From positions 1-50,189 of the forward strand of contig NZ_CCEJ010000001.1 of assembly GCF_000750955.1 (NCBI RefSeq): 50,189 bases of DNA, in the 5' to 3' direction. Both the position numbers and the translations under genes were made by a program. Under the pieces are notes generated by a model, which saw only the letters and a list, made by a program, of their open reading frames with translations, was not told where the DNA came from and searched no databases. Positions 1 to 7,657 of this stretch are shown piece after piece. The DNA is from Criblamydia sequanensis CRIB-18 (GTDB lineage Bacteria > Chlamydiota > Chlamydiia > Chlamydiales > Criblamydiaceae). Positions within the stretch are counted from its first letter, which is position 1, and each line of letters opens with the position of its first letter.

Positions 1-184
1 GTTCTCTGTAAGGGCTTTTTTTTTCCCTAAATCTCCTCTTTTTTTTGCTTATAATTATTACTATCACGCTAATAATCAAATTCCTATATTTGTTTTCTAA
101 GATTAAAGTTTTCCTTTTGCATTGGAATGCTTAAATGTTTAAATTGTCCGGAAATTGTATCCAATTTAACAGGGGAGACTGACA

Positions 185-658
185 ATGAATGTTGATAATA
201 ATGTAATGGGAAAAATTTGGATGCTATCGCTAAATGCCTCAATGAGATTACCGGCTTATGCCATGAATGCGACAGCTCTTGCATTAACTGCTGAAGCGGT
301 CTTAAGATTTTTAGAAGCTTTACCAATCCGACCTGCCTTAGAATATAACACAAGTCCGGGAAGCCTAGCTGGTAGAGTTAAAGATTGGGCTCGTCCTATT
401 ACCGAGTCTTATGTGATGAAAAATGTTTCTCTTAGACCTTTTGGAGAAAAGAATGATACAGGCGAGTATAAAATACCGAACGCTACTATCGTTATCAGCG
501 CAGGCGTTGGTTTAGCTCTAAGCGCTGCTTTATGTGAAATTTTAAGAGTTTCAATTGGCGAGCCGTCCCAACTTATGAATAGAGTGCTTGAGTTTGTAAG
601 CCCTTTTCGTATAGGAGAAGGCGCTTTAAAAACTACCGAGCTTCTCTTTAAAAAATAG
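185..658 (+). CDS. Unrecognised 157-aa protein with a hydrophobic C-terminal half
   Basis: I do not recognise this protein. The ATG at 185 is preceded by a good ribosome binding site (AGGGGAG, 7 bases upstream). There is no classical signal peptide. Residues about 20-45 are alanine/leucine rich, and residues about 98-123 form a long apolar stretch (ATIVISAGVGLALSAALCEI) that could be a membrane helix. The remainder is mixed. Such small bilobed hydrophobic proteins are common among chlamydial inclusion-membrane or type III secreted proteins, but nothing here proves that. The gene is monocistronic and convergent with the next gene, sharing a bidirectional hairpin terminator. It is probably real, given the ribosome binding site and terminator. 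Confidence 0.7.
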   Translation: MNVDNNVMGKIWMLSLNASMRLPAYAMNATALALTAEAVLRFLEALPIRPALEYNTSPGSLAGRVKDWARPITESYVMKNVSLRPFGEKNDTGEYKIPNATIVISAGVGLALSAALCEILRVSIGEPSQLMNRVLEFVSPFRIGEGALKTTELLFKK

Positions 659-663
659 AGAAA

Positions 664-689
664 AGGGCCAAGTCAAAAGACTTGGCCTT
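664..689. terminator. Bidirectional hairpin terminator
   Basis: A perfect 9-bp stem (GGCCAAGTC / GACTTGGCC at 666-674 and 679-687) with an AAAA loop lies between two convergent stop codons. An A-run flanks it on the left and a T-rich tail on the right, so it can serve the genes on both strands. Confidence 0.8.
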
Positions 690-693
690 AAAT

Positions 694-1791
694 TTAAACT
701 TTAATAAAGGCTGCTTTTGTTTGCCCAAGAAGAGCTGTTACCATCTGTCTTGGCTGATTTCTAAATCTTTGAAATAAAAGTTCCATACCATCTGCTTGGC
801 GGACGGCGACTTTTTCAACTTTTAGGCCATTAGCATTAGAATGCTGAGAAATGACCGTTTCTTTACCCGTTTGAGGGTATTTTTGAGCCGTTTCTTGGCG
901 CTCCGGGGCAGGTTTTGGCTTATTGGATTCTTCATCAGCAAGAAATTTTGCTAAAGCTTCATCTTGTAAAAACTGCTCTGTTAAACGCTCATTTTCTAAG
1001 CTTTCTAGTAAATCTTCAAAAGTTATTCCAACCTCCTGTTGGGCCAACTCTCTAGCTATAGTTGAATCGGAGACATCGTCCTTATTCCCCGTTTCTAGAA
1101 AAGGGAGCGCCGTAGGCTGAGTCTCCTTTTCTTTTACATTTTCTGTATGGCTTCTTCTTGAAGGAAGACGTCTTGTCCCTTCTTGAATTTGCGGTCTTCC
1201 TTTTTGAAGAATTTCAGGTTTTCGTGTTTTTGGCTTATTTAACACTGATAAAAGAGAGAGTTTCTCAACTTCGTTTGTCTGAACGCTTTCTTCCGCCGCC
1301 GGAATCTGCAGCTCTTTTTTCTCTGCAATAGAGGGTTTAGGAGCCTCATCTTTTTTTAGTTCTATGGTAGGGGGCGAGGATAAATCAGGCTCAGGGTTAG
1401 GGTCTTTATTAGCGGTTAAATCAGCTGCTTTGTCAGTATCTTCTTTAGAAGGCAATGGGGGTTGAGGGGGATCTCCTGGGTTTTCGTCTTTAGTGCCATC
1501 CGGTTTTTTCAACTTGTTGGCAATAAATATCCCGAGAAAGACAGTTCCAATGGCAGCTGCAATAGAGGCTATCGCTGCACAAGTGTACCTCGCCGGTTTG
1601 GAATTCCAAATGGCTTGGGCTGTATTTTTAAGAAAGTTAAAAATAGCCATAGCTGCTTTTATAATAAAATCTTTCACAGCCACAACTGCGACTTTAATAC
1701 CATTCCAGGTTACTGAAGCCGCATTCGCGATATTTTCTCCAAGTCCTGGCGACGAGGTTGCCGGAACCGAGGGGGCAGCGGGTGACGTCAT
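694..1791 (-). CDS. Unrecognised 365-aa membrane protein with a charged, proline-rich tail
   Basis: The function is unknown. The ATG at 1791 has a strong ribosome binding site (AAGGAG, 5 bases upstream). After a Ser/Pro/Ala-rich first 15 residues come two hydrophobic segments, about 33-56 and 70-93 (the second includes AAIASIAAAIGTVFLGIFIA). From about residue 94 to the end the protein is hydrophilic and low in complexity: proline/aspartate-rich at 95-150, then Lys/Glu/Arg-rich. A paired hydrophobic N-terminal hairpin with a long soluble tail is the architecture of chlamydial inclusion-membrane (Inc) proteins, which are type III secreted. That is an inference from shape only. The gene stands alone and ends at the shared terminator. 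Confidence 0.7.
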   Translation of the reverse strand: MTSPAAPSVPATSSPGLGENIANAASVTWNGIKVAVVAVKDFIIKAAMAIFNFLKNTAQAIWNSKPARYTCAAIASIAAAIGTVFLGIFIANKLKKPDGTKDENPGDPPQPPLPSKEDTDKAADLTANKDPNPEPDLSSPPTIELKKDEAPKPSIAEKKELQIPAAEESVQTNEVEKLSLLSVLNKPKTRKPEILQKGRPQIQEGTRRLPSRRSHTENVKEKETQPTALPFLETGNKDDVSDSTIARELAQQEVGITFEDLLESLENERLTEQFLQDEALAKFLADEESNKPKPAPERQETAQKYPQTGKETVISQHSNANGLKVEKVAVRQADGMELLFQRFRNQPRQMVTALLGQTKAAFIKV

Positions 1792-1935
1792 ACCTTCTCC
1801 TTAGTTTAGTTTTGAGAGCTTTAAAATATTTACTATTTTAAGCCATCTTGAATTAAATAATTAAGTTCAAGTAAGTCTATCTGGCAAATATTAATAACTC
1901 ATAAGGATCTTTTAAATTTTTATAATTAAAAAAAA

Positions 1936-3393
1936 CTATTGGATGGTGTGTTTGAGAATAGGGTTTCTGGCCGCCCGAACCTCATCTAAACGTCTAACAG
2001 GTGTGTTTAAAGGGGCATTTCGCAATAGGTCCGGATTATTTTTGGCCTCTTCGACAATCTTTTCCATAATTTGAATAAAAGCATCGAGGGTGGATTTGGA
2101 TTCCGTTTCAGTCGGCTCGATTAAAAGAGATTCTTTAATAATCAGAGGGAAATAAATGGTTGGAGCATAAATACCATAATCGAGCATCCTTTTAGCTATA
2201 TCTAAAGCTTTTATCCTAGAGTCTAAAAAGCGGTCGGCTTGCAGTACAAATTCGTGCATGCAGAATCGATCTTTAAAGGGATCTTTGAAAAGAGGGGATA
2301 TTTTTGTTTTTAAATAATTAGCATTTAAAACCGCATTTTCTGAAACCTTTCGAAGACCATAAAAGCCGTGAATAATAAAATAAAGATAGGCTTTTACAAA
2401 AACGCCAAAATTTCCATTAAAAAATGAAATTTGACCCATACTCGTCTTGCTTTCCCGGATCAAATGAAACAGGCCATCTTCTTTTTTTTGAACCCAAGGC
2501 AACGGTAAATAAGGGCTTAAGCTTTCTTTACATAAGATAGGGCCGGAGCCAGGGCCGCCTCCGCCATGAGGTGTTGAAAAAGTTTTATGTAAATTTAGAT
2601 GCATCACATCAAATCCCATAAGGCCGGGTTTCACAATTTCCATAATGGCATTTAAATTTGCCCCATCGTAGTAAAGAAGGCCGCCCTTTTCATGAATAAT
2701 TTCTGCGATAGATAGAATTCTACGGCTGAATAACCCGAGAGTGTTTGGGTTGGTAAGCATAAGTCCAGCAGTTTTTGAACTTGTTTTATTCCTTAAGTCG
2801 TCTAAATTAATGTCTCCATCTTCATCACTTTCAATGGAAATGGTTTTATACCCTGCCATGGCAGCTGTAGCGGGATTGGTTCCATGAGCGCTGTCCGGTA
2901 TGATAATTTCATTTCGAAAAGATTCATTTCTTTCTTCAAAATATTTTTTTATCATCAAAATTCCGGTTAACTCGCCTTGGGCGCCGGCGCTAGGAGATAA
3001 GCTTCCTTGATCCATCCCCGATAGCTCGCATAAAAGACGAATAAGTTCATGCATGATGAAAAGAGACCCTTGTACCGTTTCATCCGGCGCCAAAGGATGG
3101 CAGTTAGCAAAACCGCTAAAGGAGGCGCACTCCTCATTAATCCTTGGATTAAATTTCATAGTGCAGCTCCCAAGCGGGTAAAAATGGGTATCGATCCCCA
3201 TATTGTCCTTGGCAAGCTGACTAAAATGCCTTGTGATCGAGAGCTCGGAAGCTTCAGGTAAATGAATTTCTTCTTTTCTTCTAAAGGTAGGAGGCAATTC
3301 AATTTGAGAAATAGGCGTTTCTTCTTTAGGCAAACTCCAAGCTTTTTGCCCCGGAATGCTTTTCTCAAAGAGTGTCTTTCTTAAATTGGCCAT
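1936..3393 (-). CDS. gcvPB: Glycine dehydrogenase (decarboxylating), subunit 2 (P-protein C-terminal half)
   Basis: This is the C-terminal half of the split P-protein of the glycine cleavage system. It binds pyridoxal phosphate and, with GcvPA, decarboxylates glycine and passes the aminomethyl group to lipoyl-GcvH. The PLP site is visible as HLNLHKTFSTPHGGGGPG; the lysine is residue 270 counting from the ATG. The conserved YPLGSCTMK and DSAHGTNPA segments are present. At about 485 aa the length is normal. The open frame extends to a GTG at 3405, but the ATG at 3393 (MANLRKTLFEKS) matches the usual family start, so I prefer it. It is the last gene of a gcvT-gcvH-gcvPA-gcvPB operon. Confidence 0.95.
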   Translation of the reverse strand: MANLRKTLFEKSIPGQKAWSLPKEETPISQIELPPTFRRKEEIHLPEASELSITRHFSQLAKDNMGIDTHFYPLGSCTMKFNPRINEECASFSGFANCHPLAPDETVQGSLFIMHELIRLLCELSGMDQGSLSPSAGAQGELTGILMIKKYFEERNESFRNEIIIPDSAHGTNPATAAMAGYKTISIESDEDGDINLDDLRNKTSSKTAGLMLTNPNTLGLFSRRILSIAEIIHEKGGLLYYDGANLNAIMEIVKPGLMGFDVMHLNLHKTFSTPHGGGGPGSGPILCKESLSPYLPLPWVQKKEDGLFHLIRESKTSMGQISFFNGNFGVFVKAYLYFIIHGFYGLRKVSENAVLNANYLKTKISPLFKDPFKDRFCMHEFVLQADRFLDSRIKALDIAKRMLDYGIYAPTIYFPLIIKESLLIEPTETESKSTLDAFIQIMEKIVEEAKNNPDLLRNAPLNTPVRRLDEVRAARNPILKHTIQ

Positions 3394-3410
3394 AACTTGG
3401 ATCACTTGTG

Positions 3411-4754
3411 TTATTTAAAAAGATTTTTAGCTTTAAAAAGGTAGTTTTCAAGTTGTGTTAGATTTTTTTTCTCCGTCACATTGACAAGCCACCCTTTTTT
3501 TGTTCCCTTATAAAGAGAGCTAATAGAGGCTCCAGGAATAATTTTCTCTGCCATAAAATGTTCAATTACCTTTTTGTCTTCTATGGGAAAAAGAACCGGA
3601 AATTCATTAAAGTAGACGCCTTCAGTTGGAAGCGTTAGTCCCGAAATATGAGATAATTGATTTTTTAGATAATTGGCCTTTTTAAAATTTGTTTCAGCAA
3701 GCTTTTTAAGGCCTTCTTTACCATACCATAGCAAGGTTAATAAACTTGCTAAAGCATTTAACGATTGGCTCGTACATATGTTAGAGGTGGCTTTTTCCCG
3801 TCTAATATGCTGCTCTCTTGCTTGAAGAGTTAAGATAAAACCCCTTTTTCCCTCGCTATCGACTGTTTCACCGACTATTCTTGCAGGCATCTGCCTTATT
3901 AAATCTTGTGTGCAAGCCATGTAGCCGGCGTAAGGTCCCCCGAATTGAGGGGGGATTCCAAGTGGCTGCATCTCCCCTGCCGCGATATCGGCTCCAACTT
4001 CTTTAGCTGAAGAAAATAGACCGTAAGCTATAGGGTTAGAAAGATGTATCGCTAGGCTCTCGAATCGTTTCGCTTCCTCAAAAATGCCTTTAGCGTCTTC
4101 TAACCGTCCAAAAAAATTGGGGCTTTGAATAATAACGCCGGCAATCGTTTCATTTATTTCTTTCCTGAAAGTTTCTAAGTCGCACTTTCCCATATTGTCG
4201 CAAGGGATTGTTTTAATTTTAAAGCCTTGCGAGAGCACATACTGACAAATGACCGCTTGAACAAGCGGGTGAATCGATTCAAATAAAATGAGAGTGTCTC
4301 GAGATTTTTTGACGCGAAGCGCCATTAAAGCGCTTTCTCCGGCAGCTGTAGCCCCATCATAAACAGAAGCATTAGCTGCATCAAGCCCGGTTAAAGCTGC
4401 AATCGAAGACTGGAATTCAAACAAAGCTTGCAGCATTCCTTGAGAGGCTTCTGCTTGATAAGGCGTGTAGCTTGTCAAAAACTCAGACTTTTGACAGATA
4501 GCCCGAACAAAAGAGGGGATATAATGGTCATAGCTGCCGGCTCCCAAATAACTATCAAATGAGGGGTAGCTATTTTTATCGGCTAATTTTTGCATCCAGA
4601 CTTTGGCTTCAAGCTCAGATAATCCATCATCAAGCCCTCTTTTTTTTAACAAGAGTTTTTTAGGAATATCTTCAAAAAGATCTTCTATAGATTGGATACC
4701 GATGGCTTTTGCCATCTCCTCACGTTCTTTATCCGTGTTCGAAATATAATCCAT
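3411..4754 (-). CDS. gcvPA: Glycine dehydrogenase (decarboxylating), subunit 1 (P-protein N-terminal half)
   Basis: This is the N-terminal half of the two-subunit P-protein of glycine cleavage. At 447 aa it has the usual length. Family hallmarks visible are GAGSYDHYIPSF near residue 72, TPYQAEASQGMLQALFEFQ near residue 97, and EMQPLGIPPQFGGPYAG near residue 265. It lacks the PLP lysine motif, as expected for this subunit. Its stop lies 5-17 bases from the candidate gcvPB starts, and it sits 27 bases after gcvH, so the four genes are almost certainly cotranscribed. The spacing upstream is A/G rich rather than a strong ribosome binding site. Confidence 0.95.
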   Translation of the reverse strand: MDYISNTDKEREEMAKAIGIQSIEDLFEDIPKKLLLKKRGLDDGLSELEAKVWMQKLADKNSYPSFDSYLGAGSYDHYIPSFVRAICQKSEFLTSYTPYQAEASQGMLQALFEFQSSIAALTGLDAANASVYDGATAAGESALMALRVKKSRDTLILFESIHPLVQAVICQYVLSQGFKIKTIPCDNMGKCDLETFRKEINETIAGVIIQSPNFFGRLEDAKGIFEEAKRFESLAIHLSNPIAYGLFSSAKEVGADIAAGEMQPLGIPPQFGGPYAGYMACTQDLIRQMPARIVGETVDSEGKRGFILTLQAREQHIRREKATSNICTSQSLNALASLLTLLWYGKEGLKKLAETNFKKANYLKNQLSHISGLTLPTEGVYFNEFPVLFPIEDKKVIEHFMAEKIIPGASISSLYKGTKKGWLVNVTEKKNLTQLENYLFKAKNLFK

Positions 4755-4781
4755 TTTCTTTTTCTATTAAAAATTTAAGTC

Positions 4782-5156
4782 TTAAGGTTTTTTATGGCTG
4801 ATTAAACGCTCATAGCCCTCTGCATCAAGAAGGGTCTTTAATTCCTCTAAATTAGAAAGTTCTATTTTAAACAACCAACCCTCCTTTTCAGGAGATGTAT
4901 TAATCAATTCGGCTTTCTCTTTTAAGTTTTGATTCACTTCGATAATTTTTCCGCTTAATGGAGTGTAAACATCAGCGGCAGCTTTTGTCGATTCTAGCAC
5001 GGCAATTTCAGACCCTGCTTGCACACTTTTTCCAACTTCCGGCAATTCCACATAAACAATGTCCCCGAGTTCTTGCTGAGCAAAATTACTCACTCCAATT
5101 GTCGCGCTTCGGCCATGAGCTTCTACCCATTCGTGTGTGATTGTGTAATATTTCAT
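4782..5156 (-). CDS. gcvH: Glycine cleavage system H protein
   Basis: This is the lipoyl carrier protein of the glycine cleavage complex. It shuttles the aminomethyl group from the P-protein to the T-protein. At 124 aa it has the family length. The lipoylation motif VLESTKAAADVYTP is present, with the acceptor lysine at residue 58. The ATG overlaps the gcvT stop by one base (TAATG), which implies translational coupling, and a GGGAGG ribosome binding site lies inside the gcvT end. Pathogenic Chlamydia retain gcvH without the rest of the pathway; here the complete set is present. A lipoate ligase-like gene at 17.3 kb could modify it. Confidence 0.96.
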   Translation of the reverse strand: MKYYTITHEWVEAHGRSATIGVSNFAQQELGDIVYVELPEVGKSVQAGSEIAVLESTKAAADVYTPLSGKIIEVNQNLKEKAELINTSPEKEGWLFKIELSNLEELKTLLDAEGYERLISHKKP

Positions 5157-6244
5157 TAAAAGGATCCTCCCTTGATTGAAGATTTAACAAAAGGCAAGCG
5201 GACGACTTTGCCTGAAATTTCCTTATCTTTGACTTTAGCTTTGCAGAGGGTGCCTATGGGAAATTTTTGTGAAAATAATCCGATGGCTATAGGACAGTTT
5301 AAAGTCGGAGAAAAATTACCTGAGGTTACGACACCCACTTCTTTATTATCAAAATAAAGAGGGGTGCCTTCCCTTGAAATCCGACCTTCTTCAAAAAGAA
5401 TTCCTTGTTCGTAGCGTTTGCTAAGAGACCGGTTAAGGGCAGCCAATGCATCTTTTCCAATAAAATCATGTTTGTCTAGATGCACAGTCCAGGAAGAGAC
5501 GCTTTCAATCGGGGCAATCGTTTCACTAAGTTCATGACCATATAAGGCATACCCCATTTCTAATCGTAGAGTGTCCCTTGCTCCAAGTCCAATCGGTTTA
5601 ATTCTTGAATCAAGGGAAAGAATTTGTTCGAAGACTCGCGGTATAAGAGAAACTGGGGCCACAATTTCGTAGCCAAGCGCACCTGTGTAGCCGGTTCTTG
5701 AGAGCAAAATGGGTTTCTTCTCATAATTTTCCATAGTGAATTGAAATGGCTCTAACCTAAGAATCGAGGGGAATAATTTTGATAAGGCCTCCCTTGAAAG
5801 GGGGCCTTGAAGGGCGAGAGTTCCTAACTCCTGAAATAGGGGACTAACAGTTACTTTGAAAGCCTTCTTATGGCGCAAAAGATGCTCTAAATCTTTCTCT
5901 TTGCAAGAAGCATTGACTATCAAATAGAAGTGATTTTCAGATAATTTAAAAATAAGAAGGTCATCCACTGTGCCCCCTTTTTCATTGGCGAATAGGGTAT
6001 AGATGGCTGTATTCTCAAGTTTATCAGAAAGAGGAGTGACTGATAAATAATCAAGAAATTTTAGAGCTTCCTCTCCTTTAACTTCGATCACACCCATGTG
6101 GGTCACATCAAAAAGACCTGCTTTGTCTCGAACTTGCTTATGTTCTTCTAAGACGCTTGTATAAAAAAGAGGCATGTCAAAGCCATGGAATGAAAAAAAA
6201 TGAGCTCCCAATGCTTTATGGCTGTCATAAAGAACAGTTTTCAT
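5156..6244 (-). CDS. gcvT: Glycine cleavage system T protein (aminomethyltransferase)
   Basis: GcvT transfers the one-carbon unit from aminomethyl-lipoyl-GcvH to tetrahydrofolate, releasing ammonia. The 362-aa length is normal. Conserved family segments include VRDKAGLFDVTHMG (residues about 38-51), GGTVDDLLIFKL, LSRTGYTGALGYEIV and GLGARDTLRLEMGYALYGHEL. The ATG at 6244 has a TGGAGA ribosome binding site 10 bases upstream. It is the first gene of the gcv operon, so its promoter should lie in the roughly 150 bases between it and the terminator of the upstream gene. Confidence 0.96.
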   Translation of the reverse strand: MKTVLYDSHKALGAHFFSFHGFDMPLFYTSVLEEHKQVRDKAGLFDVTHMGVIEVKGEEALKFLDYLSVTPLSDKLENTAIYTLFANEKGGTVDDLLIFKLSENHFYLIVNASCKEKDLEHLLRHKKAFKVTVSPLFQELGTLALQGPLSREALSKLFPSILRLEPFQFTMENYEKKPILLSRTGYTGALGYEIVAPVSLIPRVFEQILSLDSRIKPIGLGARDTLRLEMGYALYGHELSETIAPIESVSSWTVHLDKHDFIGKDALAALNRSLSKRYEQGILFEEGRISREGTPLYFDNKEVGVVTSGNFSPTLNCPIAIGLFSQKFPIGTLCKAKVKDKEISGKVVRLPFVKSSIKGGSF

Positions 6245-6398
6245 TTTGTTAAATCTCCAAAAAACGGCTTTTTCTTTTATAGCCTAAAGCAAAAGATTTG
6301 TCTTTAAAATCTTTAAAACTTGGATGGAAAAAAGATTTTTTCGGGGATGAAAAATGAATGCAAATCTTCTTTGGAAGCAGTTGTTGCCGGGTTAAGAA

Positions 6399-6437
6399 AT
6401 CAAAAGCCACCTTGCTTTAAGTAAGACGGCTTTTGAT
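6399..6437 (-). terminator. Hairpin terminator after the ABM gene
   Basis: Arms ATCAAAAGCC (6399-6408) and GGCTTTTGAT (6428-6437) pair over 10 bp. An inner stem (CTTGC/GTAAG) fills the loop. On the minus strand the hairpin follows the stop codon at 6447 by about ten bases and is followed by a T-rich run. It separates the small upstream gene from the gcv operon. Confidence 0.6.
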
Positions 6438-6446
6438 GAAAACTTC

Positions 6447-6749
6447 TTATTTAGGGAGTTTATCTGCTAACACATCAACTTTTTGAATGGAAGGTGGTTT
6501 CGAAAATAGGTCTTTTGCTTTAGCCATCAGGGCTTTAGCAACATCTCCTGTTAAATGAGCCTCTCTTCCTGAATCGCTTGGAAAAGCATCAAATATTCCG
6601 AAGGTAGTCGGCCCAAGACGGATGGCGAACCATGCTGTGGTCTCAGTTTCTTTTTGGACAGTAGGCAAGGCGCTTTTAAGAAAATCCTCAACTTCTTTAA
6701 CTTTCTCAGGTTTAGCTTCTAATATTACCAATAAAGCAACTTTAACCAT
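6447..6749 (-). CDS. Antibiotic biosynthesis monooxygenase (ABM)-fold protein
   Basis: This is a 100-aa single-domain protein of the dimeric alpha/beta-barrel (ABM/YgiN-like) superfamily. Visible features are the N-terminal strand VKVALLVILEAKPEKVKEVE, the central WFAIRLGPTTFGIFDAFPS and the histidine-containing EAHLTGDVAKALM. Members act as small monooxygenases on quinol-like substrates or as stress proteins. The substrate cannot be deduced here. The ATG has a TAGGAG ribosome binding site 8 bases upstream. The gene appears monocistronic, with its own terminator, and a fragment of a repeat element lies just upstream. Confidence 0.8.
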   Translation of the reverse strand: MVKVALLVILEAKPEKVKEVEDFLKSALPTVQKETETTAWFAIRLGPTTFGIFDAFPSDSGREAHLTGDVAKALMAKAKDLFSKPPSIQKVDVLADKLPK

Positions 6750-6788
6750 TTTATTACTCCTACCTTAAATGCTTTGATTAGGTTATCC

Positions 6789-6865
6789 TATGCTTTCAAA
6801 ATTTATCAAAAAATCTGCACAAAAGCAGCTCATTTTTCAATCAAAGCGAATTTCGAAAGAAGTCC
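6789..6865. repeat. Family 1 MITE-like repeat, partial copy (one half)
   Basis: About 77 bases closely match one half of the complete element at 41555-41717 (read in reverse complement). The match includes the internal ATGCTTTCAAAATTTATC segment and the terminal TTTCGAAAGAAGTC. The opposite end is missing. The copy lies between the ABM gene and the 3' end of the next gene. Confidence 0.75.
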
Positions 6866-6973
6866 GGTATTTTTAAATATTAAAAATGAAGGGAAGTTTT
6901 ATCCCTTGGTAAAGAGTATCTTGAGTGAGGTATATGGCAGCTTTTGAAAAAATTGACGGCGAGTTGCTGCAAC

Positions 6974-7657
6974 TTATTGATGTTCTCGTGTTTGAGATTG
7001 TTTAAGGGTCAAGCTACTCCAAAGGGAAGGCTGATCTTCAACTTTAAACTCATCTGAAAGAACTGTAAAGTGCTGAGAGGCTTCTTGGGGTCTATTGATC
7101 CGGTAGGTAAAACCTATTCTATCAAATTCAACAGGGTCAAAACCATAAAGACAATGGGAAGGAATAAAAATTTCGAGGGTATAATTTTTTTTGGTCGTGT
7201 GGATTTTCAAAGACAATTCGTTATGGTCTGCAATAGGATGGCTTTCTTCTCCTCGAAATCTTGTGATTTCGCCTGCTTTTCTTCCGTCCACAAGTTCCGG
7301 TAAAAAGAAAAAGTGATGGCAAAAACGTGTGGCATAGCCGGTTGTTTTTAAGTCTCGTGTGTCGATGAAAACTTCAAAGCTATCGCCCTCTCTTATTTCA
7401 GGATAGAAAACTCTCTCCACCGGTTTTTGAACTTCTACTCGAAGCGCAATCCCTTCCAAATTATATCCAAGCCCTATAGAGGCAAAAGTCTCTTCTCCGG
7501 TTAAAAAATCCGGACTTGGCAAAGTAAATTTCTTCCCTTCTTTAGAAGTTAAAGAAGGGAGATTTTTTCCGCTTAAAAAAGGGACTTCATAAGAAACTTC
7601 AAAAAAATTCGCGGGGGAGAGCTCAAAATAGCTCTCATCATCATCCCTTGTAAGCAT
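6974..7657 (-). CDS. CBM9-like/beta-sandwich protein of unknown role
   Basis: This is a soluble protein of about 227 aa with no signal peptide or membrane segment. The pattern of short beta strands resembles carbohydrate-binding module family 9-like domains (IREGDSFEVFIDTRD at about residues 96-110, then YTLEIFIPSHCLYGF and IGFTYRINRPQEASQHFTVL). The relationship is judged by eye and is weak. The open frame could start at 7681, but the ATG at 7657 (MLTRDDDES) has a GAGG ribosome binding site 9 bases upstream and reduces the overlap with the upstream gene to 17 bases. The overlap implies coupled translation with the PpiD-like protein, so the two may act together. Confidence 0.7.
   Translation of the reverse strand: MLTRDDDESYFELSPANFFEVSYEVPFLSGKNLPSLTSKEGKKFTLPSPDFLTGEETFASIGLGYNLEGIALRVEVQKPVERVFYPEIREGDSFEVFIDTRDLKTTGYATRFCHHFFFLPELVDGRKAGEITRFRGEESHPIADHNELSLKIHTTKKNYTLEIFIPSHCLYGFDPVEFDRIGFTYRINRPQEASQHFTVLSDEFKVEDQPSLWSSLTLKQSQTREHQ

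Noticed and set aside
1-184. Possible terminator at the left edge (a GGGC followed by a T-run at 12-24) and a TATAAT at 50-55
   Set aside because: The left arm of any hairpin is outside the window, and no matching -35 accompanies the TATAAT.
6934-7005. A 23-codon frame with a good-looking ribosome binding site (GAGTGAGG) overlapping the 3' end of the CBM9-like gene
   Set aside because: It is too short to judge and is antisense to a real gene end; there is no further evidence that it is translated.
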